A stretch of DNA of 10,847 nucleotides from an uncultured Eubacteriales bacterium (GTDB lineage Bacteria > Bacillota > Clostridia > Christensenellales > CAG-138), in assembly GCA_900550525.1 (NCBI GenBank), contig URSN01000063.1:1-10847 (forward strand), in the 5' to 3' direction. The translations under genes and the position numbers were made by a program. Of this stretch, positions 5,122-10,847 are shown one piece after another. How positions within the stretch are numbered: the first letter of the stretch is position 1; each line of letters opens with the position of its first letter. The notes below the pieces were generated by a model. That model did not search any database and had not been told where the DNA came from. It saw only the letters and a program-made list of their open reading frames with translations.

Positions 5122-6246
5122 CTATCTTCTCTCCCTTTTCATTTCATACAGCTCCGGGAGCAGCGAGGCGCACAGGCCGCAGCCGTTGCAGCGCGCCGCG
5201 TCCACCTCCATCCCCTCGCCGATCGCGCCGCACAGGCATGCGCGCCGGCAGTCCTCCCGCGCGCCGGCGGGCAGCGCCGCCGCGTCGCACCCCGGCCGCA
5301 GGCGCGCGGCCATCGGCACCGGGTACAGCTCCTCAAAGGAGGACAGCGTCGGCAGCGCCGCGCCCACGATCTCCCCGTAATCAGACAGGCCGTGGCCGCG
5401 CATCCATGCGTCCGCGCCGGCCGCGACCTCGCCGATGACCTCATAGCCGCGCAGCAGGATTGCCGAACCGATCTGCACGGTGGACGCGCCGAGCATCATG
5501 CACTCGAGCGCCGCCTCGGCCCCCGTGATGCCGCCCATGGCGGAGATCTCGCACCCCGTCAGCTGCGAGAGCATGGCCACCGTCGCCTGCGTGACCGGCA
5601 GTAGGTGCGGCCCGCTGTACCCGCCGAACGTCGGCACGCGCGAGGCGCGGCGCTCCAGATCGACGCCCCAGAGCGCCTGCAGCGTTTCGCTCGTGCAGAT
5701 GGCCCGCGCGCCGGCGCGCTCCACGGCCCGCACGAACGCGCGCGTGCACGCGAGGTGGGCCGGCAGGCGGATGGAGATGGGGATGTCCACCGCGTCGGCG
5801 ACGCGGCGCAGCATCTCGTAGATCTCCTGCGGGTCGGTGCGCGCGCTCTCCAGCTTGGCGCCGATGGGCGTAAACGGGCACAGCTCCAGCCCGTCCGCGC
5901 CCCAGCGCTCCACATGCGCTGCAATGTACGACAGCTCCGAGGGCGTGCTGCCGCGGATGTTGCAGATGACGAAGCTGTCCCGCCTGTCTATGCGGGCAAG
6001 CTCCTGCTCCCACGCCTCCAGCGGAAGCGCGCTGTACAGGGTCGTATTGAGCATCTCGCCGTCGCGCGCATAGATGCGCGGATAGATGACCCCGCTGCCC
6101 TCGAGCGTGATCGTCTCCGTCACGACCGCGCCCGCGCCGGCATCGATCGCGCGCTGGATCGCCGCATGGTCGCAGGCCCACGGCCCCGCCGCGGCGATCA
6201 CGGGGTTCTTGAGCGGCAAGCCCATGTAGGATACCGGCTTTGCCAT
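5122..6246 (-). CDS. PreA/dihydroorotate dehydrogenase-like flavoprotein with C-terminal Fe-S segment
   Basis: The protein has 374 residues. Residues 1-310 are a dihydroorotate/dihydropyrimidine dehydrogenase-type TIM barrel: NPVIAAAGPW at 14-23, ELCPFTPIG at 121-129 with C123-P124 at the place of the catalytic Cys of the PreA/DPD SCPHG motif, GGYSGPHLLPV at 208-218, and the FMN-phosphate signature AMGGITGAEAALE (236-248) with VQIGSAIL (257-264). Residues 333-359 are a cysteine-rich ferredoxin-like tail: C333, C337, C339, then C353-x2-C356-x2-C359. The usual fourth Cys after C359 is absent (L363) and the first cluster motif is incomplete, so at most one 4Fe-4S cluster is likely. It probably reduces or oxidises a pyrimidine- or purine-related ring with FMN. 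It starts 11 bases after the lacI stop, with AGGAGGTG overlapping that stop, so the two are co-translated. The substrate is unknown. Confidence 0.85.
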   Translation of the reverse strand: MAKPVSYMGLPLKNPVIAAAGPWACDHAAIQRAIDAGAGAVVTETITLEGSGVIYPRIYARDGEMLNTTLYSALPLEAWEQELARIDRRDSFVICNIRGSTPSELSYIAAHVERWGADGLELCPFTPIGAKLESARTDPQEIYEMLRRVADAVDIPISIRLPAHLACTRAFVRAVERAGARAICTSETLQALWGVDLERRASRVPTFGGYSGPHLLPVTQATVAMLSQLTGCEISAMGGITGAEAALECMMLGASTVQIGSAILLRGYEVIGEVAAGADAWMRGHGLSDYGEIVGAALPTLSSFEELYPVPMAARLRPGCDAAALPAGAREDCRRACLCGAIGEGMEVDAARCNGCGLCASLLPELYEMKRERR

Positions 6247-6257
6247 GCTGCCACCTC

Positions 6258-7277
6258 CTATTCGTACAGCTCGTAGATGGTCTTCCGGTTGCCGCAGGAG
6301 CGGCGGATGCGGATGCGCCCCTTCAAAACGATCTCCTGCGCCTCGATGTCAAAATACTCCTGGTCCTCAAGGATATCGAACAGCCAGCGCGCGGCGGCGA
6401 TGCCGAGCCGGTAGGTCGGCTGCTCCACGCTGGTCAGCTCCGGCTGGAGCGCCGTGGACACGGGCCCGTCGTGAAAGCCGATCACGCGCAGCTGCCGCGG
6501 CACCGCGACCCGCTTCTCCGCCGCCGCCTTCAGCACGCCTGCCGCCATGACGTCGTACTGCGCGACGATCAGCGCGGGCGCGCCGCCCTCGATCAGCTCG
6601 CACGCGGCCTGATACCCGCCCTGCACGCCCGGCTCGCACTCGGCCTGCAAAAGCGCGCTCTCCGGCCGGCCGGCCGCCGTCCAGGCCTGGCGGAACCCCT
6701 CCAGCAGGCTCGCCTTCACGTCCGAATCCTGCCGGTCGAGCAGCAGCACCGCCGAGGCGTTGCCCGTGTCCGCGGCATACTGGGCGAGCTTGTGCGCGCT
6801 CTGCTGATAATTGATGTAGCACATGTTTTCATCGCCCGGCGAGCGCCGCCCGCCGATGAGGACCACGGGGATGCCCGCCTCGCGCAGCTTGCCGGCCGCC
6901 GCCCCGGCCCCGCTGTCCATGGCGAGGATCGCGCCGTCGATCTGCTGCGCGGCCAGCGCGCGGATGTTGCGCGCGGCGTCCGCCTCGTCGTAGCCGGTCA
7001 GGCACAGCTGCACGCCGCAGTTCCTGAGCGCGGCGATGGCCCGCACGCCGGCGTGGACGTTCGGGTATTCGATCAGCGACGGCAGGATGAGCGCGATCGC
7101 GTGCTTTTTGCGCGCGCGCCTGCTGCGCGGCTCCGCGTTAGCCGCATAGCTCGTCCGCTTCAGCACGGCGAGCACCCGCTCCCGCGTCTTTTCCGCGACG
7201 ATCTCCGGATGGTTGATGACGCGGGATACCGTGGCGACGGATACGCCCGCCGCCTCGGCCACTTCATGGATGTTCAT
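6258..7277 (-). CDS. LacI/GalR-family transcriptional regulator
   Basis: The N-terminal helix-turn-helix is canonical: NIHEVAEAAG, VSVATVSRVINHPEIV, and the hinge around residues 45-58. A periplasmic-binding-protein-like sensor domain of about 270 residues follows (KHAIALILPS, QQIDGAILAMDSG, GIPVVLIGG, YQAACELIEG, VIGFHDGP, LTSVEQPTYRLG). The family binds DNA as dimers and responds to a small ligand, usually as a repressor. The recognition residues V-A are as in GalR. The frame opens at GTG 7283, but I chose ATG 7277 because GAGAGGTG lies at the right distance for it; the GTG is inside that Shine-Dalgarno. It is the first gene of a unit with the PreA-like flavoprotein and has its own promoter at 7358-7386. 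By position it probably controls itself and the permease-deaminase unit in response to a nucleobase or derived metabolite. Confidence 0.93.
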   Translation of the reverse strand: MNIHEVAEAAGVSVATVSRVINHPEIVAEKTRERVLAVLKRTSYAANAEPRSRRARKKHAIALILPSLIEYPNVHAGVRAIAALRNCGVQLCLTGYDEADAARNIRALAAQQIDGAILAMDSGAGAAAGKLREAGIPVVLIGGRRSPGDENMCYINYQQSAHKLAQYAADTGNASAVLLLDRQDSDVKASLLEGFRQAWTAAGRPESALLQAECEPGVQGGYQAACELIEGGAPALIVAQYDVMAAGVLKAAAEKRVAVPRQLRVIGFHDGPVSTALQPELTSVEQPTYRLGIAAARWLFDILEDQEYFDIEAQEIVLKGRIRIRRSCGNRKTIYELYE

Positions 7278-7293
7278 GCGCACCTCTCTGTGC

Positions 7294-7354
7294 GCCGGAG
7301 AACGGCCTCCGGCATGTAACGAAACAGGATGAACAGGGGACGTTTCATTTCATC
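7294..7354 (-). promoter_or_regulatory. Leader and operator-like word of the lacI-type gene
   Basis: TTTCATTTCATC (7343-7354) lies just downstream of the -10 box, at the expected start site, and shares TTTCATC with two places in the permease promoter (4876-4882 and 4932-4938). Nearer the gene, GCCGGAG (7294-7300) and CTCCGGC (7307-7313) form a 7-bp hairpin just before the Shine-Dalgarno. Autoregulation at the start site is plausible. Confidence 0.35.
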
Positions 7355-7357
7355 AAA

Positions 7358-7386
7358 AGTATACCGCACCGTATGGAAAATAACAA
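7358..7386 (-). promoter_or_regulatory. Sigma-A promoter of the lacI-type/PreA-like unit
   Basis: On the minus strand TTGTTA (7386-7381), a 17-base spacer and TATACT (7363-7358) match the housekeeping consensus with correct spacing. Transcription would begin near 7351, about 75 bases before the start codon. Confidence 0.8.
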
Positions 7387-7589
7387 GCCCGCACGCGGCG
7401 GCGGGCGCGGGTGGCGGCGGGCATGGGCGGGCGCGGGGATGGCCATGGGCGGCAGGGGCGCGGGCGGGGCTGCGCTCCCTTTTTGCACGGCTTCATCCTT
7501 TGTGATTTGCCGCACCCGCGCGCGCGGACAGGTCGCATTTTCTGTGAACGCAGACCTGCGATAGCCGCACCCGCGTGCGCGGAGAACAG
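7387..7589. other. GC-rich intergenic stretch with a direct repeat
   Basis: This stretch lies between the divergent lacI-type and spoIIR promoters and holds no gene I can support. GCCGCACCCGCGCGCGCGGA (7509-7528) recurs as GCCGCACCCGCGTGCGCGGA (7564-7583), both followed within a few bases by ACAGGT; the copies are 55 bases apart. CAGGTC (7529-7534) can pair with GACCTG (7553-7558) between them. The second copy abuts the spoIIR promoter. Confidence 0.45.
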
Positions 7590-7619
7590 GTATAGCGGCC
7601 GGGCGGGGCGTCCATACTC
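7590..7619 (+). promoter_or_regulatory. Sporulation promoter (sigma-F/sigma-G type) of spoIIR
   Basis: GTATA (7590-7594) is followed after 18 bases by CATACTC (7613-7619), one base off the B. subtilis sigma-G pattern (GHATR, 18 bases, CATnHTA). Read for sigma-F (15-base gap), the -10 region GTCCATACT at 7610-7618 fits GGnnAnAnT except at its second base. Forespore transcription fits the known control of spoIIR and sleB-ypeB. The start would fall near 7626, leaving a leader of only about 11 bases. Confidence 0.55.
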
Positions 7620-7636
7620 AGCGCGAGGTGATGGAT

Positions 7637-8218
7637 ATGTTACAGTCCCTTCCCCAAAGGGGGCTCCCGCTCGCGGCGGCGCTGCTGGTCTGCCTTGCGC
7701 TCGCCTGCGCGCCCATGCCGCAGGCCGGGACGGACGCGGCGGAGACGATGGACGTGATCGAAACGCCCGACGGCATCCTGCGCCTGCACGTGATCGCCAA
7801 CAGCGACTCCGAGGCGGATCAGGCCGTCAAGCTCCTCGTGCGCGACGCGATCCTGGCGCGCATGGAGCCGGGCGGCAGCGCCGCGGAAGCGGAGGCGTTC
7901 GTGCGCACGCACGGGGCGGAGCTGCTCGCCGCGGCGGAGGACGTGCTGCGCGACAACGGCTTCTCCTACGGGGCGCAGCTGATGCTCGGGGCGTATGACT
8001 TTCCGGACCGCACCTACGGCGGCACGCTCTATCCGGCGGGCACCTACCGCGCGCTGCGCGTGGTGCTGGGCGACGGCGCGGGGCAGAACTGGTGGTGCGT
8101 GCTGTTCCCGCCGCTGTGCATCGTGACCGGCGAGGCGCAGGCGCTGCCCGCAGCGGACGAGCTGACGTTCCGCAGCAGCCTGCTCGACTGGCTGCGGGGA
8201 CTGGGGGTGTTCGCATGA
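7637..8218 (+). CDS. spoIIR: Stage II sporulation protein R (SpoIIR)
   Basis: The 193-residue product carries both SpoIIR signatures: LRLHVIANSDSEADQAVKLL at 48-67 and the C-terminal YPAGTYRALRVVLGDGAGQ followed by NWWCVLFPPLC (132-161). The N-terminus (residues 8-27) is a signal peptide or anchor. In B. subtilis SpoIIR is made in the forespore, crosses into the intermembrane space and triggers SpoIIGA to cleave pro-sigma-E, switching on the mother-cell programme. The frame is open from GTG 7628 and ATG 7631, but GAGGTGAT at 7625-7632 is a near-perfect Shine-Dalgarno for ATG 7637, and the predicted transcript begins near 7626, so 7637 is preferred. The stop codon overlaps the sleB start (ATGA at 8215-8218), so the two are translationally coupled. 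Confidence 0.95.
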   Translation: MLQSLPQRGLPLAAALLVCLALACAPMPQAGTDAAETMDVIETPDGILRLHVIANSDSEADQAVKLLVRDAILARMEPGGSAAEAEAFVRTHGAELLAAAEDVLRDNGFSYGAQLMLGAYDFPDRTYGGTLYPAGTYRALRVVLGDGAGQNWWCVLFPPLCIVTGEAQALPAADELTFRSSLLDWLRGLGVFA

Positions 8219-8835
8219 GCCGGCCGCTCAGGCAATTTATGAAGCTGGTGCTGGCGGCGACGGTGCTGCTGTGCGCGCTCGCGCCCGCCACGCGCGCCGA
8301 TTCGCTGCGCCGCGGCAGCGAGGGCGACCAGGTGATCACGCTGCAAAAGAAGCTGAAGAACTGGGGCTATTACACCGGCAGCGTGGACGGCATCTTCGGC
8401 AGCGAGACGGAGGAGGCCGTGCGCTACTTCCAGCGCAAGAACGGCCTTGCCGTGGACGGCGTCGTCGGCCCGGATACGGCGCGGGCGCTGGGGATGACGC
8501 TCACGGGCGGCTCCGCGCAGGCCTCCGGCGGCTCGTCCGGCACGAACAGCTCGAGCGGGGATCTCTACCTGCTGGCGCGCTGCGTCTACGGCGAGGCGCG
8601 CGGCGAGCCGTACAAGGGCCAGGTGGCCGTGGCCGCGGTGATCCTCAACCGCACGAAGAACAGCGGCTTCCCCAGCTCCATCGCGGGCGTGATCTATCAG
8701 CCGGGGGCGTTCTCGGTCGTGGCGGACGGGCAGATCAACCTCACGCCGGACGAGACGGCGCTCAGGGCCGCGCGCGACGCGATGAACGGCTGGGACCCGT
8801 CCGGCGGCTGCCTCTTCTATTTCTTCTCGGCCTAG
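8215..8835 (+). CDS. sleB: Spore cortex-lytic enzyme SleB, ending early at an in-frame TAG
   Basis: The 206-residue product has a signal peptide (to about A28), a peptidoglycan-binding domain (residues 31-93: RRGSEGDQVITLQKKL, VDGIFGSETEEAV, VDGVVGPDTARAL), a Ser/Gly linker (98-115) and the SleB hydrolase domain from 117 (LYLLARCVYGEARGEP with catalytic-type E127, AAVILNRTKNSGFP, GAFSVVADGQINL, GWDPSGG). SleB is a germination-specific lytic transglycosylase that degrades muramic-lactam-containing cortex peptidoglycan. It is stored in the spore and depends on YpeB. The start ATG 8215 overlaps the spoIIR stop. The oddity is the end: the product stops at FYFFSA, where relatives continue about 20 residues past an NPAKT-like motif. 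The missing C-terminus is encoded in the same frame after the TAG (8836-8901). Whether the 206-residue form is active is unclear. Confidence 0.88.
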   Translation: MSRPLRQFMKLVLAATVLLCALAPATRADSLRRGSEGDQVITLQKKLKNWGYYTGSVDGIFGSETEEAVRYFQRKNGLAVDGVVGPDTARALGMTLTGGSAQASGGSSGTNSSSGDLYLLARCVYGEARGEPYKGQVAVAAVILNRTKNSGFPSSIAGVIYQPGAFSVVADGQINLTPDETALRAARDAMNGWDPSGGCLFYFFSA

Positions 8836-8904
8836 ACGAGCATTGATTGGTTGCTGGCGCGCCCGGTGGCGCGGCGCAGCGGCGACCATGTGTTCTGCCG
8901 CTGA
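8836..8904 (+). pseudogene. sleB: In-frame SleB C-terminal tail behind the TAG
   Basis: Reading on in the sleB frame after TAG 8833-8835 gives 22 codons, TSIDWLLARP followed by VARRSGDHVFCR, then TGA at 8902-8904. This matches the conserved SleB C-terminus (from memory, TTSKWIWSRPV followed by I.R.G.HVFC). The TAG stands where relatives have Lys in NPAKT, one base from AAG. An end at 8904 would leave 28 bases to the ypeB start with its ribosome-binding site; the TAG leaves a 97-base gap. The tail is either a remnant past a nonsense mutation or is reached by readthrough. Confidence 0.75.
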
Positions 8905-8932
8905 CGCGCCGGCGGGAAAGGAGCGATACGCG

Positions 8933-10360
8933 ATGGAAAAAGGGAGCGCGGGCGCTGGCCGCGGCGGCCGGGCCGCGCGCAGCGCCGCCGCGGCGGCCAT
9001 GGCCGTGCTGGCGGCGGCGCTGGTGGGCGCCTGCCTCTGGGGCGCCGGGCAGAGCGCCCGCGCGGACGCGCTGGAGGAGGGCATGCGCGCCGTCTACCGG
9101 CCGGCGTTTTTGCAGCTGAGCGACAACGTGCACGACATGCAGACCTCGCTCAAAAAGCTGATGGTGGTGTCCAGCCCGCGCCAGCACGTGCTGCTGCTGG
9201 ACGACGTATGGCGGCTCTCCGGTGCGGCGGCGGAGAACCTCGCCTGCCTGCCCGTGCCGCACCCGGACACGGAGGCGTTCAACCGCTTCGTGGTGCAGAC
9301 GGGCGATTATGCCCGCGCGCTGGCCACGCGCCTGCTCGCCGGGGAGATCCTGCGCGAGGACGACCGCGGCCAGCTCGCCGCGCTGTATGAGGCGAGCGTG
9401 CAGACCTGCGCGCAGCTCGAGCGCCGCCTGCAGGACGGGGACTATCCGCTTGCGGCGCTGGACGCCGACGGGTTTTACGCCCCGTCCGCCGGCGTGGACG
9501 GCGCGGCGGGGCCGGACGCCTCCCCCGGCACGGACGGCGCGGAGGACGCGGGCGGCGCATCCGGTGCAGCCGAGGCGGAGGACAGCCTGACCAACTACCC
9601 GACGCTGATCTATGACGGCCCGTTCTCCGACAGCACGGAGAAGGCCGAGCCGCGCGGCCTGCCCGCCGGCGAGGCGGACGCGGCGGCGGCGCTCGGCGCG
9701 GCGGTCTCCTACGTGGGCGGCGCGCTGCAGGTGACGGGCGAGACGGCCGGGCGCATCCCCTGCTATGAGATCGCCGGCACGGATGCGGACGGGCGCAGCG
9801 TGGAGCTGGCCGTCACAAAGCAGGGCGCGCAGGTGCTCTGGATGATGGCCGCATCCGAGGGCGGCGCGGCCGGCGTGCCGGACGAGGCGGAGGGCGCGCG
9901 CATGCGCGACGCGGCCAGGGCCTACCTCGACGCGCGCGGCTACGACAGCATGGAGGCGACCTACGCGCAGTTCGATGCGGGCGTGGCGGTGTACAACTTC
10001 GCCTCCGTGCAGGGCGGCGTGATCCTCTACCCGGACCTGGTGAAGGTCTATGTGGAGCGGCAAAGCGGCAAGATCGTCGGCGTGGACGCGTACAACTACC
10101 TCTTCAGCCACGCCGTGCGGGAGCTGCCCATCCCCGTCCTCACCGAGCAGGAGGCGCGCGAGCGGGTCAGCGACGCGCTCACCATCGTCTCGGCGCGCCT
10201 GGCGCTGATCCCCAAGACCGCCGTCGTGGAGACGCTCTGCTACGAGTTCAAGGGCACCTACGGCGACGCGGAGTTCATCGTCTACATCAACGCCGTCACC
10301 GGCGAGGAGGAGGAGATCTTCGAGATCCTAAACAGCGACGAGGGCCAGCTGGTCGTATAG
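8933..10360 (+). CDS. ypeB: Germination protein YpeB
   Basis: The 475-residue protein is the usual partner of SleB, required for its stable assembly in the spore. It has an N-terminal membrane anchor (residues 18-38), a helical region (45-175, including QLSDNVHDMQTSLKKLMVV) and a Gly/Ala/Asp-rich linker (about 184-217). The YpeB signature NYPTLIYDGPFSDSTEKAEP (221-240) follows, then PepSY-type repeats to the end (PCYEIAGTDADGRSVELAVT, VILYPDLVKVYVERQSGKIV, TLCYEFKGTYGDAEFIVYIN). The frame is open further upstream, but AAAGGAG at 8917-8923 places the start at ATG 8933. It lies directly after sleB, as in many Bacillus and Clostridia species. The acidic low-complexity linker looks like a lineage-specific insertion. 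The stop is TAG. Confidence 0.95.
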   Translation: MEKGSAGAGRGGRAARSAAAAAMAVLAAALVGACLWGAGQSARADALEEGMRAVYRPAFLQLSDNVHDMQTSLKKLMVVSSPRQHVLLLDDVWRLSGAAAENLACLPVPHPDTEAFNRFVVQTGDYARALATRLLAGEILREDDRGQLAALYEASVQTCAQLERRLQDGDYPLAALDADGFYAPSAGVDGAAGPDASPGTDGAEDAGGASGAAEAEDSLTNYPTLIYDGPFSDSTEKAEPRGLPAGEADAAAALGAAVSYVGGALQVTGETAGRIPCYEIAGTDADGRSVELAVTKQGAQVLWMMAASEGGAAGVPDEAEGARMRDAARAYLDARGYDSMEATYAQFDAGVAVYNFASVQGGVILYPDLVKVYVERQSGKIVGVDAYNYLFSHAVRELPIPVLTEQEARERVSDALTIVSARLALIPKTAVVETLCYEFKGTYGDAEFIVYINAVTGEEEEIFEILNSDEGQLVV

Positions 10361-10442
10361 CGGGCTTTGGCCCGGCCGGGCGGCAAACGGCGATCGCGGG
10401 GGCGCTTTGAAAGGGCGGCGGGCCGGCAGGGCGCCTCCGGAA

Positions 10443-10526
10443 AAAAGGCGGACGCGGGGATGTTCCTTTTGCCGCATATTTCACCAAAATAGCGATGAAA
10501 AGAAAAGGCGGGCGCGGGGATGTTCC
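10443..10526. repeat. 24-bp direct repeat, 60 bases apart
   Basis: The block AAAAGGCGGACGCGGGGATG plus TTCC (10443-10466) recurs 60 bases later (10503-10526) with a single change (A to G at 10512). The second copy forms most of a terminator hairpin for the minus strand; the first copy keeps only one arm and the adjacent T-run of that terminator. This suggests local duplication of part of the terminator. Confidence 0.7.
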
Positions 10527-10536
10527 CCGCGCCCGC
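10503..10536 (-). terminator. Intrinsic terminator after glutamate synthase
   Basis: GCGGGCGCGGGG (10508-10519) and CCCCGCGCCCGC (10525-10536) form a perfect 12-bp stem with a 5-base loop. On the minus strand it is followed by CTTTTCTTTT (10507-10498), about 105 bases after the glutamate synthase stop. Confidence 0.8.
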
Positions 10537-10544
10537 GCAACCCG

Positions 10545-10580
10545 CCGCGCGGACGGCGCACGCCGCCCGCGCGGTTTTTT
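10545..10580 (+). terminator. Intrinsic terminator after ypeB
   Basis: CCGCGCGG-A-CGGC (10545-10557) pairs with GCCG-C-CCGCGCGG (10562-10574), 12 pairs with one internal mismatch and a 4-base loop, followed by TTTTTT (10575-10580). It is on the plus strand, about 185 bases after the ypeB stop, and closes the spoIIR-sleB-ypeB transcript. Confidence 0.85.
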
Positions 10581-10642
10581 CACGGCGTCCCCGCGTCCGC
10601 ATGCGGTCCGCGTCCGCCCGTCCGCTTCGCTGCGCCGGTCCG

Positions 10643-10847
<205 letters not shown>

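Noticed and set aside
6240..7319. A 359-codon plus-strand frame opposite the LacI-type regulator
   Set aside because: Shadow of the regulator, which has a complete helix-turn-helix and sensor domain on the minus strand.
7454..7484. Terminator-like hairpin followed by TTTTT on the plus strand
   Set aside because: The stem has a bulge, pairs within very GC-rich DNA where such folds are common, and no plus-strand gene lies upstream to be terminated.
8833..8835. UAG recoded genome-wide (for example as pyrrolysine or glutamine)
   Set aside because: TAG is the natural stop of the lacI-type, PreA-like and ypeB genes here, each followed at once by a gene start or intergenic DNA. Global recoding does not fit; only site-specific readthrough remains possible.
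8762..10111. A 449-codon minus-strand frame opposite ypeB
   Set aside because: Low-complexity His/Arg/Ala translation; ypeB on the plus strand is a definite family member.

Overview
The window is GC-rich, with gene starts preceded by Firmicute-type Shine-Dalgarno sites. It carries the sporulation and germination genes spoIIR, sleB and ypeB, so it comes from a spore-forming member of the Clostridia. High GC, NADPH-dependent glutamate synthase and small lipoproteins would fit a gut Christensenellales- or Oscillospirales-like lineage, but that placement is an inference. No CRISPR array, tRNA, rRNA, transposase or phage gene is visible.

Layout. (1) 1-681, minus strand: the start of a lipoprotein gene cut by the window edge, and a 148-residue secreted protein of unknown function in DNA visibly less GC-rich than the rest. 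(2) 682-1823: about 1.1 kb with no convincing protein gene. It holds a candidate small RNA (745-816, plus strand) with an extended -10 promoter and a U-tail, an opposing minus-strand promoter, a possible ECF-type promoter, and a degenerate purine-rich repeat. (3) 1824-7386, minus strand: two adjacent transcription units. One is a LacI-family regulator followed by a PreA/dihydroorotate-dehydrogenase-like flavoprotein. The other is an NCS2 nucleobase permease followed by a guanine/8-oxoguanine-deaminase-like amidohydrolase. Each has a recognisable promoter and an intrinsic terminator. Both promoters carry the word TTTCATC near the expected transcription start, so one regulon is plausible. The likely job is uptake and breakdown or salvage of purine or related nucleobases. 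(4) 7590-10360, plus strand: spoIIR-sleB-ypeB behind a promoter that fits sigma-F/sigma-G spacing. (5) 10643-10847, minus strand: the C-terminal end of an NADPH-dependent glutamate synthase, facing ypeB across a region with a terminator for each strand.

The most striking point is in sleB. The reading frame meets an in-frame TAG at 8833-8835 where SleB proteins normally have a Lys of an N-P-A-K-T motif. The same frame then continues for 22 codons encoding the conserved SleB C-terminus (RPV..R.G.HVFCR) up to TGA at 8902-8904, just before the ypeB ribosome-binding site. This is a recent nonsense mutation, a sequencing or assembly error, or readthrough. TAG is the normal stop of three other genes here, so general recoding is unlikely.

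Other points of interest are the small RNA candidate and the opposing mini-ORFs, the operator-like half-site array before the permease, the changed NAT signature of the permease, and the degenerate Fe-S tail of the flavoprotein.
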